Positions 24,358 to 33,585 of a stretch of DNA of 64,000 nt are shown here, one piece after another. Numbering within the stretch: the stretch's first letter is position 1; every line of letters begins with the position of its first letter. The translations under genes and the position numbers were made by a program. The stretch lies in contig ML213519.1 in NCBI GenBank assembly GCA_004369045.1, positions 580,527 through 644,526 of the forward strand. Reading direction: 5' to 3'. The notes under the pieces are model-generated. The model had not been told where the DNA came from. It ran no database searches and was given only the letters and a program-made list of their open reading frames with translations. Source of the stretch: Heliocybe sulcata. Taxonomy: Eukaryota; Basidiomycota; Agaricomycetes; Gloeophyllales; Gloeophyllaceae.

Positions 24358-25127
24358 GTTAATAAATAAGAGGTAGCGTAAGGATGATACGATGCACTGG
24401 TTTCAGGCGACCATGGTGGTCCTCCTAAGGATTTTCCATCACTCGATGAGGACATAATTAGCGGCAAGTTTCGCACGCTCTCATCAGTCGCATGAGGCGC
24501 GCTCTATCAGCCTCAATCTGCTAAGAGTCTCGTACCATATCGACGGCTGCCTTGAGCAGACTTCTAGGATAGGATCTGGATAAGGAGAGCGACTGTCTTC
24601 ACCATACTGGCGGCCGGCGCACCCATCCAGAAAGGCTGAAAGCTTACTGCACCACTGCCGGCCTGTTTCCCAAGTCGACGATCGATGCATATGTTGCAGA
24701 GGAGCAAGACTCCTGCCTATATTCTCATGGATCCGTGCGTTCACGACAGCTGTGGCACCCATTCCTCTGCTGTGGACAAGACATGGAGTAACTTCGGTGA
24801 GCAGACGAAGCTCTAGTATTAGGGTTGAGTCTCAGCAAATTCCCGCCAAATGCGCAGCCTCCGTTTCCGCTCTCAGGGGAACGGTATCGATTTTTGGGGA
24901 GCAGTCATGCGACGCTGATTCTCTGCAAAGACGAGTCGAGTCCACCGGGCGTTAAACGCCGTAATTTCACGCATGGACGGGCTGCAGAATACTGTGGCCC
25001 CGTTCTGACTAGCCGAGTGAGGGACCAGCTCGTGAGCGTATAACTCGTCACTCTATGCAAGACGGTACGCGAAACCGATGCTATGGCCGTGCTATGGACG
25101 CTCTTCCGGTTCACTGTCTTCCTGCGC
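24358..25127. other. Intergenic region outside the inverted duplication
   Basis: No supported gene. This is unique sequence between the pantothenate synthetase promoter side and the outer edge of the left duplication arm. Confidence 0.45.
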
Positions 25128-25608
25128 TTCCGACAGGCGCGCAATATTCAATGATCGTTTGGGCGCTAAAGGCACGTGGAGGCATTGCTTGCCATTTCAG
25201 GACGTCAATAAATTTAAAGTTGACTCACCGTTTGATCCTGTAGGCGCATGAGTGGGGTGGTCAAATTTGCAGAATCTCTCCAATAGGCGTATTCTTATTT
25301 TCAGGCTCTCTGAATGTCCTTATGTCCTGAGTCAAATCGGCAATGGGTGACTCAGACCTCCCTTTCTTTCATGGAAGCAAAGCGCCACGGGCTCTTCTTC
25401 CTCTATAGCAGCAGCGTCAACAAAGTCGGTCGGTTACATTCGAGCACCACATTGTGCCGTCACAGCCATTGCACTGCCACTGTCTCCGGCATCGCACTCG
25501 CCTGTGGAGGATGACTCCCTCGGGCAAAGTGAGTCAAAGAACATCGGTGGCATCAACTCGGAGGCGCATCGGGGCTTCCTGAGCGTCTGATCTGAGCGGT
25601 GCACGCGG

Positions 25609-25616
25609 TATTTAAG
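25609..25616 (+). promoter_or_regulatory. TATA-like box of BCS1-like copy 2
   Basis: TATTTAAG in the context GCACGCGGTATTTAAGCTCG, 107-114 bp before the ATG at 25723. The same sequence is conserved in the right arm. Confidence 0.5.
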
Positions 25617-25722
25617 CTCGAGAAAGTTCCGAGGGACACTCACCGGCCTGCAGGCCCTCACCTCCAGCCTGGACAACCCACTCTCACAGTTATTCACCCT
25701 CTCTCTCTCAAAAGTCCTTGGC

Positions 25723-27354
25723 ATGTCGGCCATGGACACGTACACGAACACTACCACCTTCCACTCGGGTATGCGCTCGCCTAATGCCACATCCGCCTCT
25801 CCCCTTCCATCTTTCCCCGGCCTCGGCTTATTCGCATCCATCATGTCAATACCGGGGCTCTTCGACTATGCCAAGCTCATGCTCATGGGAAGCATCATCC
25901 CCCTCGTCCAGCAGGCCGCGTCCTGGGCTCAGGAGCGTGCCATCTCCGCTTTGTTCCTCACCGCTTCCTTTCGAGAAGGCGACCCCGCTTTCGACTGGAT
26001 GATGGTATGGCTCGCGCAACACTCTGCATGGCGCCGTGCGCGCAATGTCGAGATTAGCACGCGCGGGGTGAAAGATGGGCGCTGCGTCTCAGACGATGAC
26101 GCATCGGACACCGGTTCGCGCAAGTTCTCGTACCTCCCTTCTATAAGCGACCAGCACTGGATGTGGTACAAGGGACGTCTCCTGACCGTGTGCCGCTCCA
26201 AGGAGTCGACTGGGTATTATGGTCGCCAGGAAGAAGAGTTGGTCATCCGCATTCTCACCTGGGACCACAAGATCCTTAATACACTTATGTGCGAGGCACA
26301 GGGTATGTGGAAGGAGGGTCAGAGCGGGCAGATCGGCATTCACGCGTCGGACAGCTACAATGACTGGCGGCACGTCGCATCGCGTCCAAAGCGTCCGCTC
26401 AAATCCATCGTCCTGGAACCCGGCGTGAAGGAAGACATTCTTGAGGACGCCCTGGAGTTCCTGGAGAGCAAGGAGTGGTACAACGACCGTGGCATTCCGT
26501 TCCGCCGCGGTTACATGCTCTATGGCGCACCAGGGACGGGCAAGACCAGTCTGATCCAGAGTATCGCGGGAGAGCTCGGTCTGGACGTGTACATCTTGAC
26601 TCTGAGCCGGGCGGGTTTGGATGATACCGCGCTCAGCGAGCTCATTGCCGACCTGCCGGAGAAGTGTATCGCGATTATGGAGGATATCGACGCCGCGTTC
26701 ACCAGCGGTCTCAACCGCGACCTCCCGTCCGCCCCGACATCCAATCCCGACTCTGCTCCTCCGCTCCCGCCCGACGTCCCTCCCCAGGTCCCCAACCAGC
26801 CCGCACAAGACTCGGTAAGCAAGGTGACGCTTAGCGGTCTCCTGAACGCGATCGACGGCGTCGGTGCGCAGGAAGGCCGTATCCTCTTCGCGACGACGAA
26901 CAAGTACCACGCGCTCGACCCGGCTTTGTGCCGGCCTGGACGGATGGACAAGCACGTCGAGTTCAAGCTGGCGAGTCGGTACCAGGCGCGGGAGCTCTTC
27001 CGGGCTTTCTACCAGCCGCGGAGGAAGCCTGCTGACCCGGAGGAGGAGGAGAAGGAGAAGGAGAAGTGGGAGAAGGACAGCGGCTTTGAGGAGAAGCTGG
27101 TGGATAGCTCGACACCGCCTCCATCGCCTCGGAGGAAGTCGAGGAAGCTGGTGGGGCCTGATTTGGGCGAGCAGGAGCTGGGGGAGCTGGCGGCGCGGTT
27201 CGCGGAGGCGGTTCCGGAGCGGGCGTGTTCGATGGCGAGTTTGCAGGGGTACTTGATGCAGTACAAGACGAAGCCGCGTGATGCTTCGGCGAACGTGGCA
27301 CAGTGGATCCTGCACGAATGGGAGGGGAGGAAAAAGGAGACGCCCACTTCATGA
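25723..27354 (+). CDS. BCS1-like AAA ATPase, left-arm copy (copy 2), intronless
   Basis: An uninterrupted 543-codon frame. After the start (MSAMDTYTNTTTFHSGM) comes a Ser/Pro head, a hydrophobic stretch (LFASIMSIPGLFDYAKLMLM) likely to anchor the protein, then the BCS1_N domain (about residues 50-230) with KFSYLPSISDQHWMWYKGRL. Between the domains is WRHVASRPKRPLKSIVLEPG. The AAA core has GYMLYGAPGTGKTSLIQSIA (Walker A), CIAIMEDIDAAF (Walker B) and RILFATTNKYHALDPALCRP with the arginine finger. A Pro-rich insert between Walker B and the finger is unusual. A Glu/Lys run and a PPPSPRRKSRKL segment precede the C-terminal ERACSMASLQGYLMQYKTKP. All ATPase motifs are whole. The other arm holds a near-identical copy, and a third divergent copy at 17.8-19.7 kb has introns. 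Cellular role unknown; mitochondrial membrane location is the family precedent. Confidence 0.93.
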   Translation: MSAMDTYTNTTTFHSGMRSPNATSASPLPSFPGLGLFASIMSIPGLFDYAKLMLMGSIIPLVQQAASWAQERAISALFLTASFREGDPAFDWMMVWLAQHSAWRRARNVEISTRGVKDGRCVSDDDASDTGSRKFSYLPSISDQHWMWYKGRLLTVCRSKESTGYYGRQEEELVIRILTWDHKILNTLMCEAQGMWKEGQSGQIGIHASDSYNDWRHVASRPKRPLKSIVLEPGVKEDILEDALEFLESKEWYNDRGIPFRRGYMLYGAPGTGKTSLIQSIAGELGLDVYILTLSRAGLDDTALSELIADLPEKCIAIMEDIDAAFTSGLNRDLPSAPTSNPDSAPPLPPDVPPQVPNQPAQDSVSKVTLSGLLNAIDGVGAQEGRILFATTNKYHALDPALCRPGRMDKHVEFKLASRYQARELFRAFYQPRRKPADPEEEEKEKEKWEKDSGFEEKLVDSSTPPPSPRRKSRKLVGPDLGEQELGELAARFAEAVPERACSMASLQGYLMQYKTKPRDASANVAQWILHEWEGRKKETPTS

Positions 27355-28049
27355 TCGTAGGGTCTAATCGGACAATGAAGTGAATCTCATGTAGCATATG
27401 AATCCATACCCCTTACGTCTCACTGTGTATACCCGACAATGTAACTTATCAACGATATCGTCACGCATAGACTGTAATTTCAGCGGCGAAAAACGCACTT
27501 GTGGAAGCCGTTTCGACAACGGAACAGTCATTCACTTACATATTTTAGTGGGAGGCATATGGACTAGTACTAGTGTCAGCTACCGTCCCTTCCGTCTGTC
27601 TTCGAATAATTAGGCCTATGAAAAATCCGCGTAGCGGTACCGTGAACTCTCGATGGAGTACTCGGTAAGGGCACTCACTCTATTATGAGACGAAGAGATT
27701 GCAACAATAGTCAGGGTACAGCTTGATGAGTATGCTTCAAGCATGGATTTCATAATCCAACTGGTGGCTAACAGGAGCCACACATCTGGCGCGTCAACAA
27801 AGGCAAATAACGCGTCGCCCGTATTAGGCAGCCTCTCGCGTCGACGACGGCTTGCCGGTGGATGACACTCTACCCGTCACGGTCATATCAATCCTGACTG
27901 CCAGCCGCCACCTCCGCACGCGTATAAAAGTCATGTCTTTCCACTCAGTCGACATCAGCTCTTGTCCTCTCTTTGCCCTCCACCACCTCTTGCTACACCC
28001 TCCCATTCCTCACATCGTTTTGGACTCGGCAGGTGTTCCTATTGCTCTC
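27355..28049. other. 3' flank of BCS1-like copy 2 and promoter segment of the left array
   Basis: No gene. The whole stretch is alignable by eye, inverted, with about 32.9-33.58 kb. It ends in the TATA-headed segment described separately. Confidence 0.6.
27923..27929 (+). promoter_or_regulatory. TATA box facing the left repeat array
   Basis: GCGTATAAAAG occurs just upstream of a segment (TTTCCACT..AGTCGACATC) that is conserved in the other arm, where a matching TATA points the opposite way. Both boxes point toward the central spacer, into the degenerate arrays. No conserved protein frame follows: the ATG 5 bp downstream opens frames that differ between arms through indels. A non-coding transcript is therefore the simpler reading. 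Confidence 0.45.
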
Positions 28050-29550
28050 TATCTTTGCTCTGACAACCAGCGGTTATCTTCTCTGGTCCGACAAGTATTC
28101 ACTCACTCTCTGGTCTGGAAGCTTCTGGGACCTGGTCCTGCTTTATAAGGTCGACGAGCCTGCGTTCTCTCTCAAGTCTACCGAGTCGCCATTCTCTCTC
28201 CCACTTATACGGTCTGGTAATGACAAGTGCTCGTCCTCAAAGAAATCTTCATCTTTGGTCTTGCAAGTCCCTGGTCCCTTCCTCAGGTTTAGCGAGCAGT
28301 CCTCCCTCGTCTGATATCCCCTTCTGCTCTGGTGAATGTCCGTTCTCTTCCTCCGAACCAACAAGCAATCGTGCTCTTCTCTGGTCAGGCAAACCTTCGA
28401 CCTCTATTTGATCAGGCAAGCGTTTGATCTCTATTTGGTCTGGCAACTGTCGCCATCTCTCTGTTCCGCTTCCTGTTCTCGAACTAGCAAATCGTCCTTC
28501 TCTCCTTCACTGAACTCACCTGACCTTGCAAGTGTCCGTAATCTCTGATGCCGCCTAAGCGGTCACTTCTTTCCTTATTGCCGGCTCAGTGCCATTCTGT
28601 CTCCCTCGCTCCTTTGGTTTATTCCTGCGGTATAACAATAGGTCCTTCCGTCGGCTGGTCTCGCAGGTGTTCGACTCTCTCTCTTTAGGCTCCCTGGTCT
28701 GCTCAGTGCTCGTCCCTTTAAGGTCGGCAAGCGGGAGCTGGTCCCGGTTGGTTGTCTCTCTGCTCTGACGATTATCCATCTCGGTTCTGGTCCGATAAGC
28801 ACTATTCCTCGTGCTCTGATCTAGCAAGCAGTCGCGCTCTTTCTTCGATATAGCAGTCGCTCATCCACCATCTAGTCTGGCAAGCGTTCTGACTCTATAG
28901 TATCTCGCAATCGACAGTTGTTCTCCGGTCTCACAGACATCCCTGCTCCTGATCTAGCAAGCGAGCCTTCCATCTTGTGACTCTGCTCTCTGGTCTGGCA
29001 CCCATTCATCCTCGGCTTCCGGTCTCACAAGCGTTCGCCCCTCCTCTAGCACCTCAGCCCATTGTTACCTCCGCTGGTCTGGTTATCAGTCGCTCCATTT
29101 CTTAATTTCTGAAACGTCTCTCGATAAGGCAGTCTGGCAAACGGTCGCATCTCTCTGTTTCAGCTAAATTCGCTGTCTTCTTCTGACCTAGCAAGTGTCC
29201 GTTCGTCTTCTGGTTCCTAAGAAGCCGCTCTCTGTCTGATCTGGCAAGCAGTTGCACTCTCTGATGGGGATATCCTTTCTTGACCGACAACTCCCCGTGC
29301 CTCTCTCTTAGCAAGTATCCGTCCTCTCCTAGTTTTCCTTTTTTGGTCTAGTGCGTGTCGCCATCTACAAGTTCTGGCAAGGACCGCTGCATTTGACTCC
29401 CCGCAAGTGCCTGATAAGTAGCCGTTTCTAACTGGCTTCGCGAGCGATCGTTACTTCTCTGATCCGATGAGTATTCGTCCTCTTCTTCCGGACTAACAAT
29501 CAGCGCCGCTTCACTGGTCCAGCAGGCAGTCGTTGCACGAGCGCAGGTGG
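28050..29550 (+). repeat. Degenerate tandem array, unit about 28-35 bp, core CTGGTCTGGCAAGC
   Basis: The core recurs dozens of times with changes: CTGGTCCGACAAG, TTGGTCTTGCAAG, TGGTCAGGCAAA, TTGATCAGGCAAGCG, TTGGTCTGGCAA, TAGTCTGGCAAGCG, TGATCTGGCAAGCAG. Each is followed by a short G/T-C-G piece and a CTCT-rich tail. Spacing is irregular and many units are decayed. The plus strand is pyrimidine-rich, which keeps some frames open without implying coding. Confidence 0.8.
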
Positions 29551-29881
29551 CGGCTGAAGGTATCTCGCACGAGAAAAATGTCCAAGTCGGAGAGTTCTCG
29601 CACAACGAAAGTCCAAGCGAAGAATCCTTGTACAACTAAGGTCACGCCGAAGAACTCTTGCATCTTGCACAAGGAGAAGCCGCCGGCAGAGTTCACACCT
29701 GATGGAGGGAAGAGGGCCGAATCCCAGCATCCCGTGTGCTCAGAGCAGAGAGGACGCACATGCCACATTATCGAGCCGTACCGCCACTACCTCAGGCCTC
29801 AATAGTTAAGGTCCCTCTAACAACCGCAGGTTACGATTATACAATACATTCAGTCTTGGTACTTCTGTATCCTTTACAGTT

Positions 29882-31240
29882 TCACACGACACCCTTCCCC
29901 CCGCCGCCCACGCCGATCCCAAATCCCAGCATCCCGCTCCCCTTCTCACCGTGGTGCTTCGGCCCATGCGCGGCCTCGTGCCCGAAGACTTCTTCGAATG
30001 CTTTGCCTGCAATGTGTCTGGGTGAGTATCGGTGTTTAGGAGGCAAAGCGGCGAACGCAGCCGCGAGGTAGCAATGGCACCACCAGAGGGATAAGAGTGC
30101 GAAATGAGCCGCTCACCGATTTCAGGCACGAGATCCTCCGTGAGCATTGCGCGCCCCATCTTCTCGAAGCCCCGCCTGCTGACGGTGCGGGTGAGAATAG
30201 AGCCTCCGGTGGCGGCAAGGATGGGGAGGGAGGTAGGGGAGATGGATTTGTCGCTAAAAGAATGAAAAGATGGTCAGAAGGAAGCATGTAATACGCAGCA
30301 GCACACTCACCCATAACTCCCCTCCTCAAAACACTTGCCCCATGCCAAGAACGCACCCACGCTCCCACTCAAAATATCCCCCTGACCGCCACAGCGCTTG
30401 TACCCGCCCCGCACGTCGACGTCGACGATCTGCTCCTCCTCCTTCTCCTGCTCGGAGACCTTGGACTGCGCGCGGTCGGCGTCGGAGGCGCCGGTGGTGT
30501 TGGTGGCGATGATGTCGGTGCCGCCCTTCTGGAGGACGGTAACTCCGCCGAGCTTTTGGGAGAGAAGGGACGCGAGGCGGGTGGGATCGGTTTTGGGGTC
30601 AATTTGCTGGGAGAGGTTAGTGGGGAGAGAGAAAAGCGAGAGAGGGGACGTACGACGGTCTCGGAGAGGCGCTTGAACTCCATCACGTTCGGTGTGAGGA
30701 CCGCGCGGCGGTAGCCCTTGATGAGGCTCAGGTCCTGCTGGATTAGCCACAACGCGTCTGCGTCCAAAACTAAAAACATGCCCTGGTCCTTTGCGATGCC
30801 CAGCGCCATCCGTGCGTAGTTTTGCATGTACTCTTCCCTCCCCAGCCCCGGCCCGATAATCAGCGCATGCAACCGGCTTAACAGGCTCTTGAGCTCGGAC
30901 TTGACCGAGTCATACGAGGCGCCGGCGGCGTCCGACGGCGGGGAGAGGATAGGGTGGACGATCAAGTCGGGCGCGTAGGACTTGATCGCCGGTGCGGCGG
31001 TAGGCGCGCAGATGACGTGGGAGAGGTCACAGCCGACACGGAAGGCAGAGATGGCGGCAAAGAACGGCGCGCCAGTGTAGCTGCGGGCAATGTCAGTACG
31101 CGTTTAGCTCTGGGGAATGGCACGCACTCTTGTGCGCCGCCGAGGACGCCGATGCGGCCAGACTGGCCCTTGTGGAGGGAGCCGTCGAGCGGCGGGATGA
31201 GGCGCTTGATCTGCTCGAAGATGTGCTTGGGGACGGGCAT
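29882..31240 (-). CDS. ATP-dependent (S)-NAD(P)H-hydrate dehydratase
   Basis: Repairs hydrated NADH and NADPH by ATP-dependent dehydration (family of human NAXD/CARKD and yeast YKL151C), a ribokinase-like fold. The start at 31240 gives [20 protein letters not shown], then [15 protein letters not shown], the nucleotide-handling loop. After an intron comes [20 protein letters not shown]. Further on are [34 protein letters not shown], a [14 protein letters not shown] block (PN.. motif) and [33 protein letters not shown] carries the GQGD catalytic/phosphate motif near the C-terminus. An insert between GGTDIIA and CGGQGD is acidic and longer than in yeast. The final exon ends [13 protein letters not shown] with a stop at 29882. 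Four short introns. This housekeeping gene lies alone in the spacer of the inverted duplication, flanked on both sides by degenerate arrays. Confidence 0.94.
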
Positions 31241-31399
31241 CGTTGGTGGTCGTGGGGGAGGATGAGGGCGTTCATTTTGTAGGGAGATTGTGGGGGACCT
31301 GTCAGGGACGTGTTATCATGGTGATGTCATACAATCAACCCTAACCTTGACAGGCCTCGAATAGCATCGGGCCGGAAGTTCCCGTCCGGCGGCGCCTTG
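31241..31399. other. Short promoter region of the NAD(P)H-hydrate dehydratase gene
   Basis: Only about 160 bp separate the ATG at 31240 from the inner end of the right array, so the promoter must be compact or lie in the repeat units. Confidence 0.4.
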
Positions 31400-32900
31400 A
31401 GGGATGCAAGACCCGAGGACGAGGACGACTGCTTGCTAGACTAATGAGAGGCGCTACTTGGTGACTTATCAGAAGAGGAGGGATGTCTGCAAAGCCAGCA
31501 AGAGTAGACCACCTGAGGCGAGACACCGGTTAGACCAGAGAAGTGGGTTAAAACAAGAGGCGAGTGCTTGCTAGACCTTGTAAGTGGTGACACGCGCCAG
31601 ACTATGGGAAATGATCAAGAGAGAGGAAAGAAGCTTGCGAGAAGAGAGACGCGGCGAGTCGTCGGACCAGAAAGGATGTCCCGATCAGAAGAGAGCGCGA
31701 TCACTTGCCAGGACAGGTAGAGAACGGCTACATGCTAGACCAGTGGAGATAATGATTGCTTGCTACGCCGAGGAAGAGAAGCCCAACAGGAAGCTGAATG
31801 GGTCGCGAGAACAGACTTGCTAGGTCAGACGCAGACAACGGCTTGTGCTGGAGCATAGAGATGCGACCGCTTGCTAGACTACCTTGCCGAGAGAGATTTC
31901 AAAGACCAGGGATGGAGCGGCCGCTGGCCGGACCTGCAGAGATAACAATTGCTTGCAGAGCCAGAAGGAGAGTGAACGCTTGTGAGACCTTACGACGAGG
32001 AGGAACAGTTGCCAGACCAGAAAGCAGAGCCAGAAGATGGAACGACCGTATGCTAGATCAGATTAGGGACACTTGTAAGACCAGCGAGAAGCAGTCGGTT
32101 GCAAGACTCTACAGAGTGAGAACGTTGGCCAGACCAGATGAAGGATGAAACCTGCTACGCGAAAGGAAGAGCGCGACTGCTTGCCAGTTTAGAATGTGAG
32201 AGAATGTTCATCCGACCGGAAGTGAGATGAGAGCCGTCAGAGCAAAGCGGTAGATAGAGGAGACGACCATCGCGCTTGCAGAATTTTGAGTGGCGAGTAT
32301 TAAACAGACCGGGGAGCACAATCAGAGAGCGACGAACACTTTGCGAGGCCAGCCAACAGAACGACGACAAAAACAAGCCAACGAGACTGAAAGGCACTTC
32401 CGAGCGTATACCAAAGAAGTAGCCGCTTCGGAAGTACCCGCCAGATCAGAGGTTGAGTGAAGGAGAGATCGACGATTTGCTGGTCCGGAGAACAGGAAGC
32501 GGAACAGGGAGAGGCAACACTTGCGAGACTAGTGATGTGCAGCCATTTGCCAGACCGAATAGAGATCAAACGCTTGCTAGACCAGGAGAAGACGACGACT
32601 GCCTGCAGAACCGGAGGAAGAGAATGGACATTCACCAGACCAGAAGGGTTTATCAGCAGCCGGGAGGGCCGCTTACCAAACGTGAGGAAGAGCTCGGACT
32701 TGCCAGACCAGATATGAGGATCACACTGGAGAGGATGAGCACTTGCAAGACCAGAAGCGATATGCGGTAGAGGATGGCGGGACGCTAGACTTGAAAGAGA
32801 ACGCAGGCTCGTCGACCTTGTAAAGCCGGACCAGCTCCCAGAAGCTCCCAGACCAGAGTGAGTGAATACATGTCGGACCAGAGAAGAGAACAACTGCTTG
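31400..32900 (-). repeat. Right degenerate array, reverse complement of the left one
   Basis: On the plus strand the recurring core is GCTTGCTAGACCAG with variants such as ACTTGCCAGACCAG, GCTTGCGAGAAGAG, ACTTGCTAGGTCAG, GCTTGTGAGACC and ACTTGTAAGACCAG. It continues the inverted match with 28050-29550: for example GTCTGGTGAATGTCC in the right arm (minus strand) corresponds to CTCTGGTGAATGTCC in the left. The arrays match less well than the gene-bearing parts of the arms. Confidence 0.8.
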
Positions 32901-33034
32901 TCAGAGCAAAGATAGAGAGCAATAGGAACACCGGTCGAGTCCAAAACGATGCGAGGAATGGGAGTGCGTAGCAAGAGGTGGCGGAGGGCAAAGAGAGGAC
33001 CAAGAGCTGATGTCGACTAAGTGGAAAGGCATGC

Positions 33035-33042
33035 TTTTTATA
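33035..33042 (-). promoter_or_regulatory. TATA box facing the right repeat array
   Basis: On the minus strand GCGTATAAAAAGC, the mirror of the left-arm box at 27923, with the same conserved segment (CCACTTAGTCGACATCAG) about 15 bp downstream. Confidence 0.45.
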
Positions 33043-33585
33043 CGCGTGCGGAGGTGGCGGCTGGCAGTCAGAATTGATATCACAGTGACGGGTACCGTGT
33101 CATCCACCGGCACGCGAGAGGCTGCCTGCCTAATACGGGCGACGCGTTATTTGCCTTTGTTGACGCGCCAGATGAGTGGCTCCTGTCAGCCGCCAGCCGC
33201 AACGCGTCAAATTATGAAGTCCATGCTTGAAGCATACTAATCAAGCTGTACCCTGACTATTGTTGCAATCTCTTCGTCTCATAATAGAGTGAGTGCCCTT
33301 ACCGAGTACTCAGTCGAGAGATTCACGGTACCGCTACGTGGATTTTTCATAGGCCTAATTATTCGAAGACAGACGGAAGGGACGGTAGCTGACACTAGTC
33401 CATATGCCTCCCACTAAAATATGTAAGTGAATGACGGTTCCGTTACCGAGACGACTTCCACAGGTGCATTGTTCGCCGCCGAAATTCCAGTCTATGCATG
33501 ACGATATCATTTATAAGTTACATTGCGGGTATACACAGTGAGACGTAAGGGGTATGGATTCCTATGCTACATGAGGTTCACTTCA
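33043..33585. other. 3' flank of BCS1-like copy 3
   Basis: Non-coding, aligned in inverted orientation with 27355-27920 with scattered substitutions and small indels. No gene. Confidence 0.6.

Larger units (their letters stand above)
25128..29550 (+). repeat. Left arm of a large inverted segmental duplication
   Basis: Read inward, this arm matches the reverse complement of 31400-35825. Outer edge: CCGACAGGCGCGCA at about 25128 pairs with its complement at about 35825, and sequence outside diverges. Matching parts in order are a 0.5 kb promoter, the BCS1-like gene, its 3' flank (CATGTAGCATATGAATCC against GATTCATATGC-type sequence), a TATA-headed segment, and a degenerate array. Coding parts match almost exactly. 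The array end is only alignable in patches, so the inner edge is approximate. Confidence 0.85.

Noticed and set aside
26089-27315. 408-codon antisense frame on the left BCS1-like gene
   Set aside because: It mirrors a strongly coding, GC-rich sense gene with clear AAA motifs; antisense frames of this kind arise from codon bias. The same holds for 33979-34833.
28050-32900. CRISPR-like look of evenly recurring cores with variable spacers
   Set aside because: The units are strongly degenerate, spacing is irregular, and the genome is plainly eukaryotic; a decayed minisatellite fits better.
32300-32974. 224-codon minus-strand frame in the right array
   Set aside because: It has a TTG first codon, lies in pyrimidine-rich repeats that lack stops by composition, and the left arm does not keep the frame.
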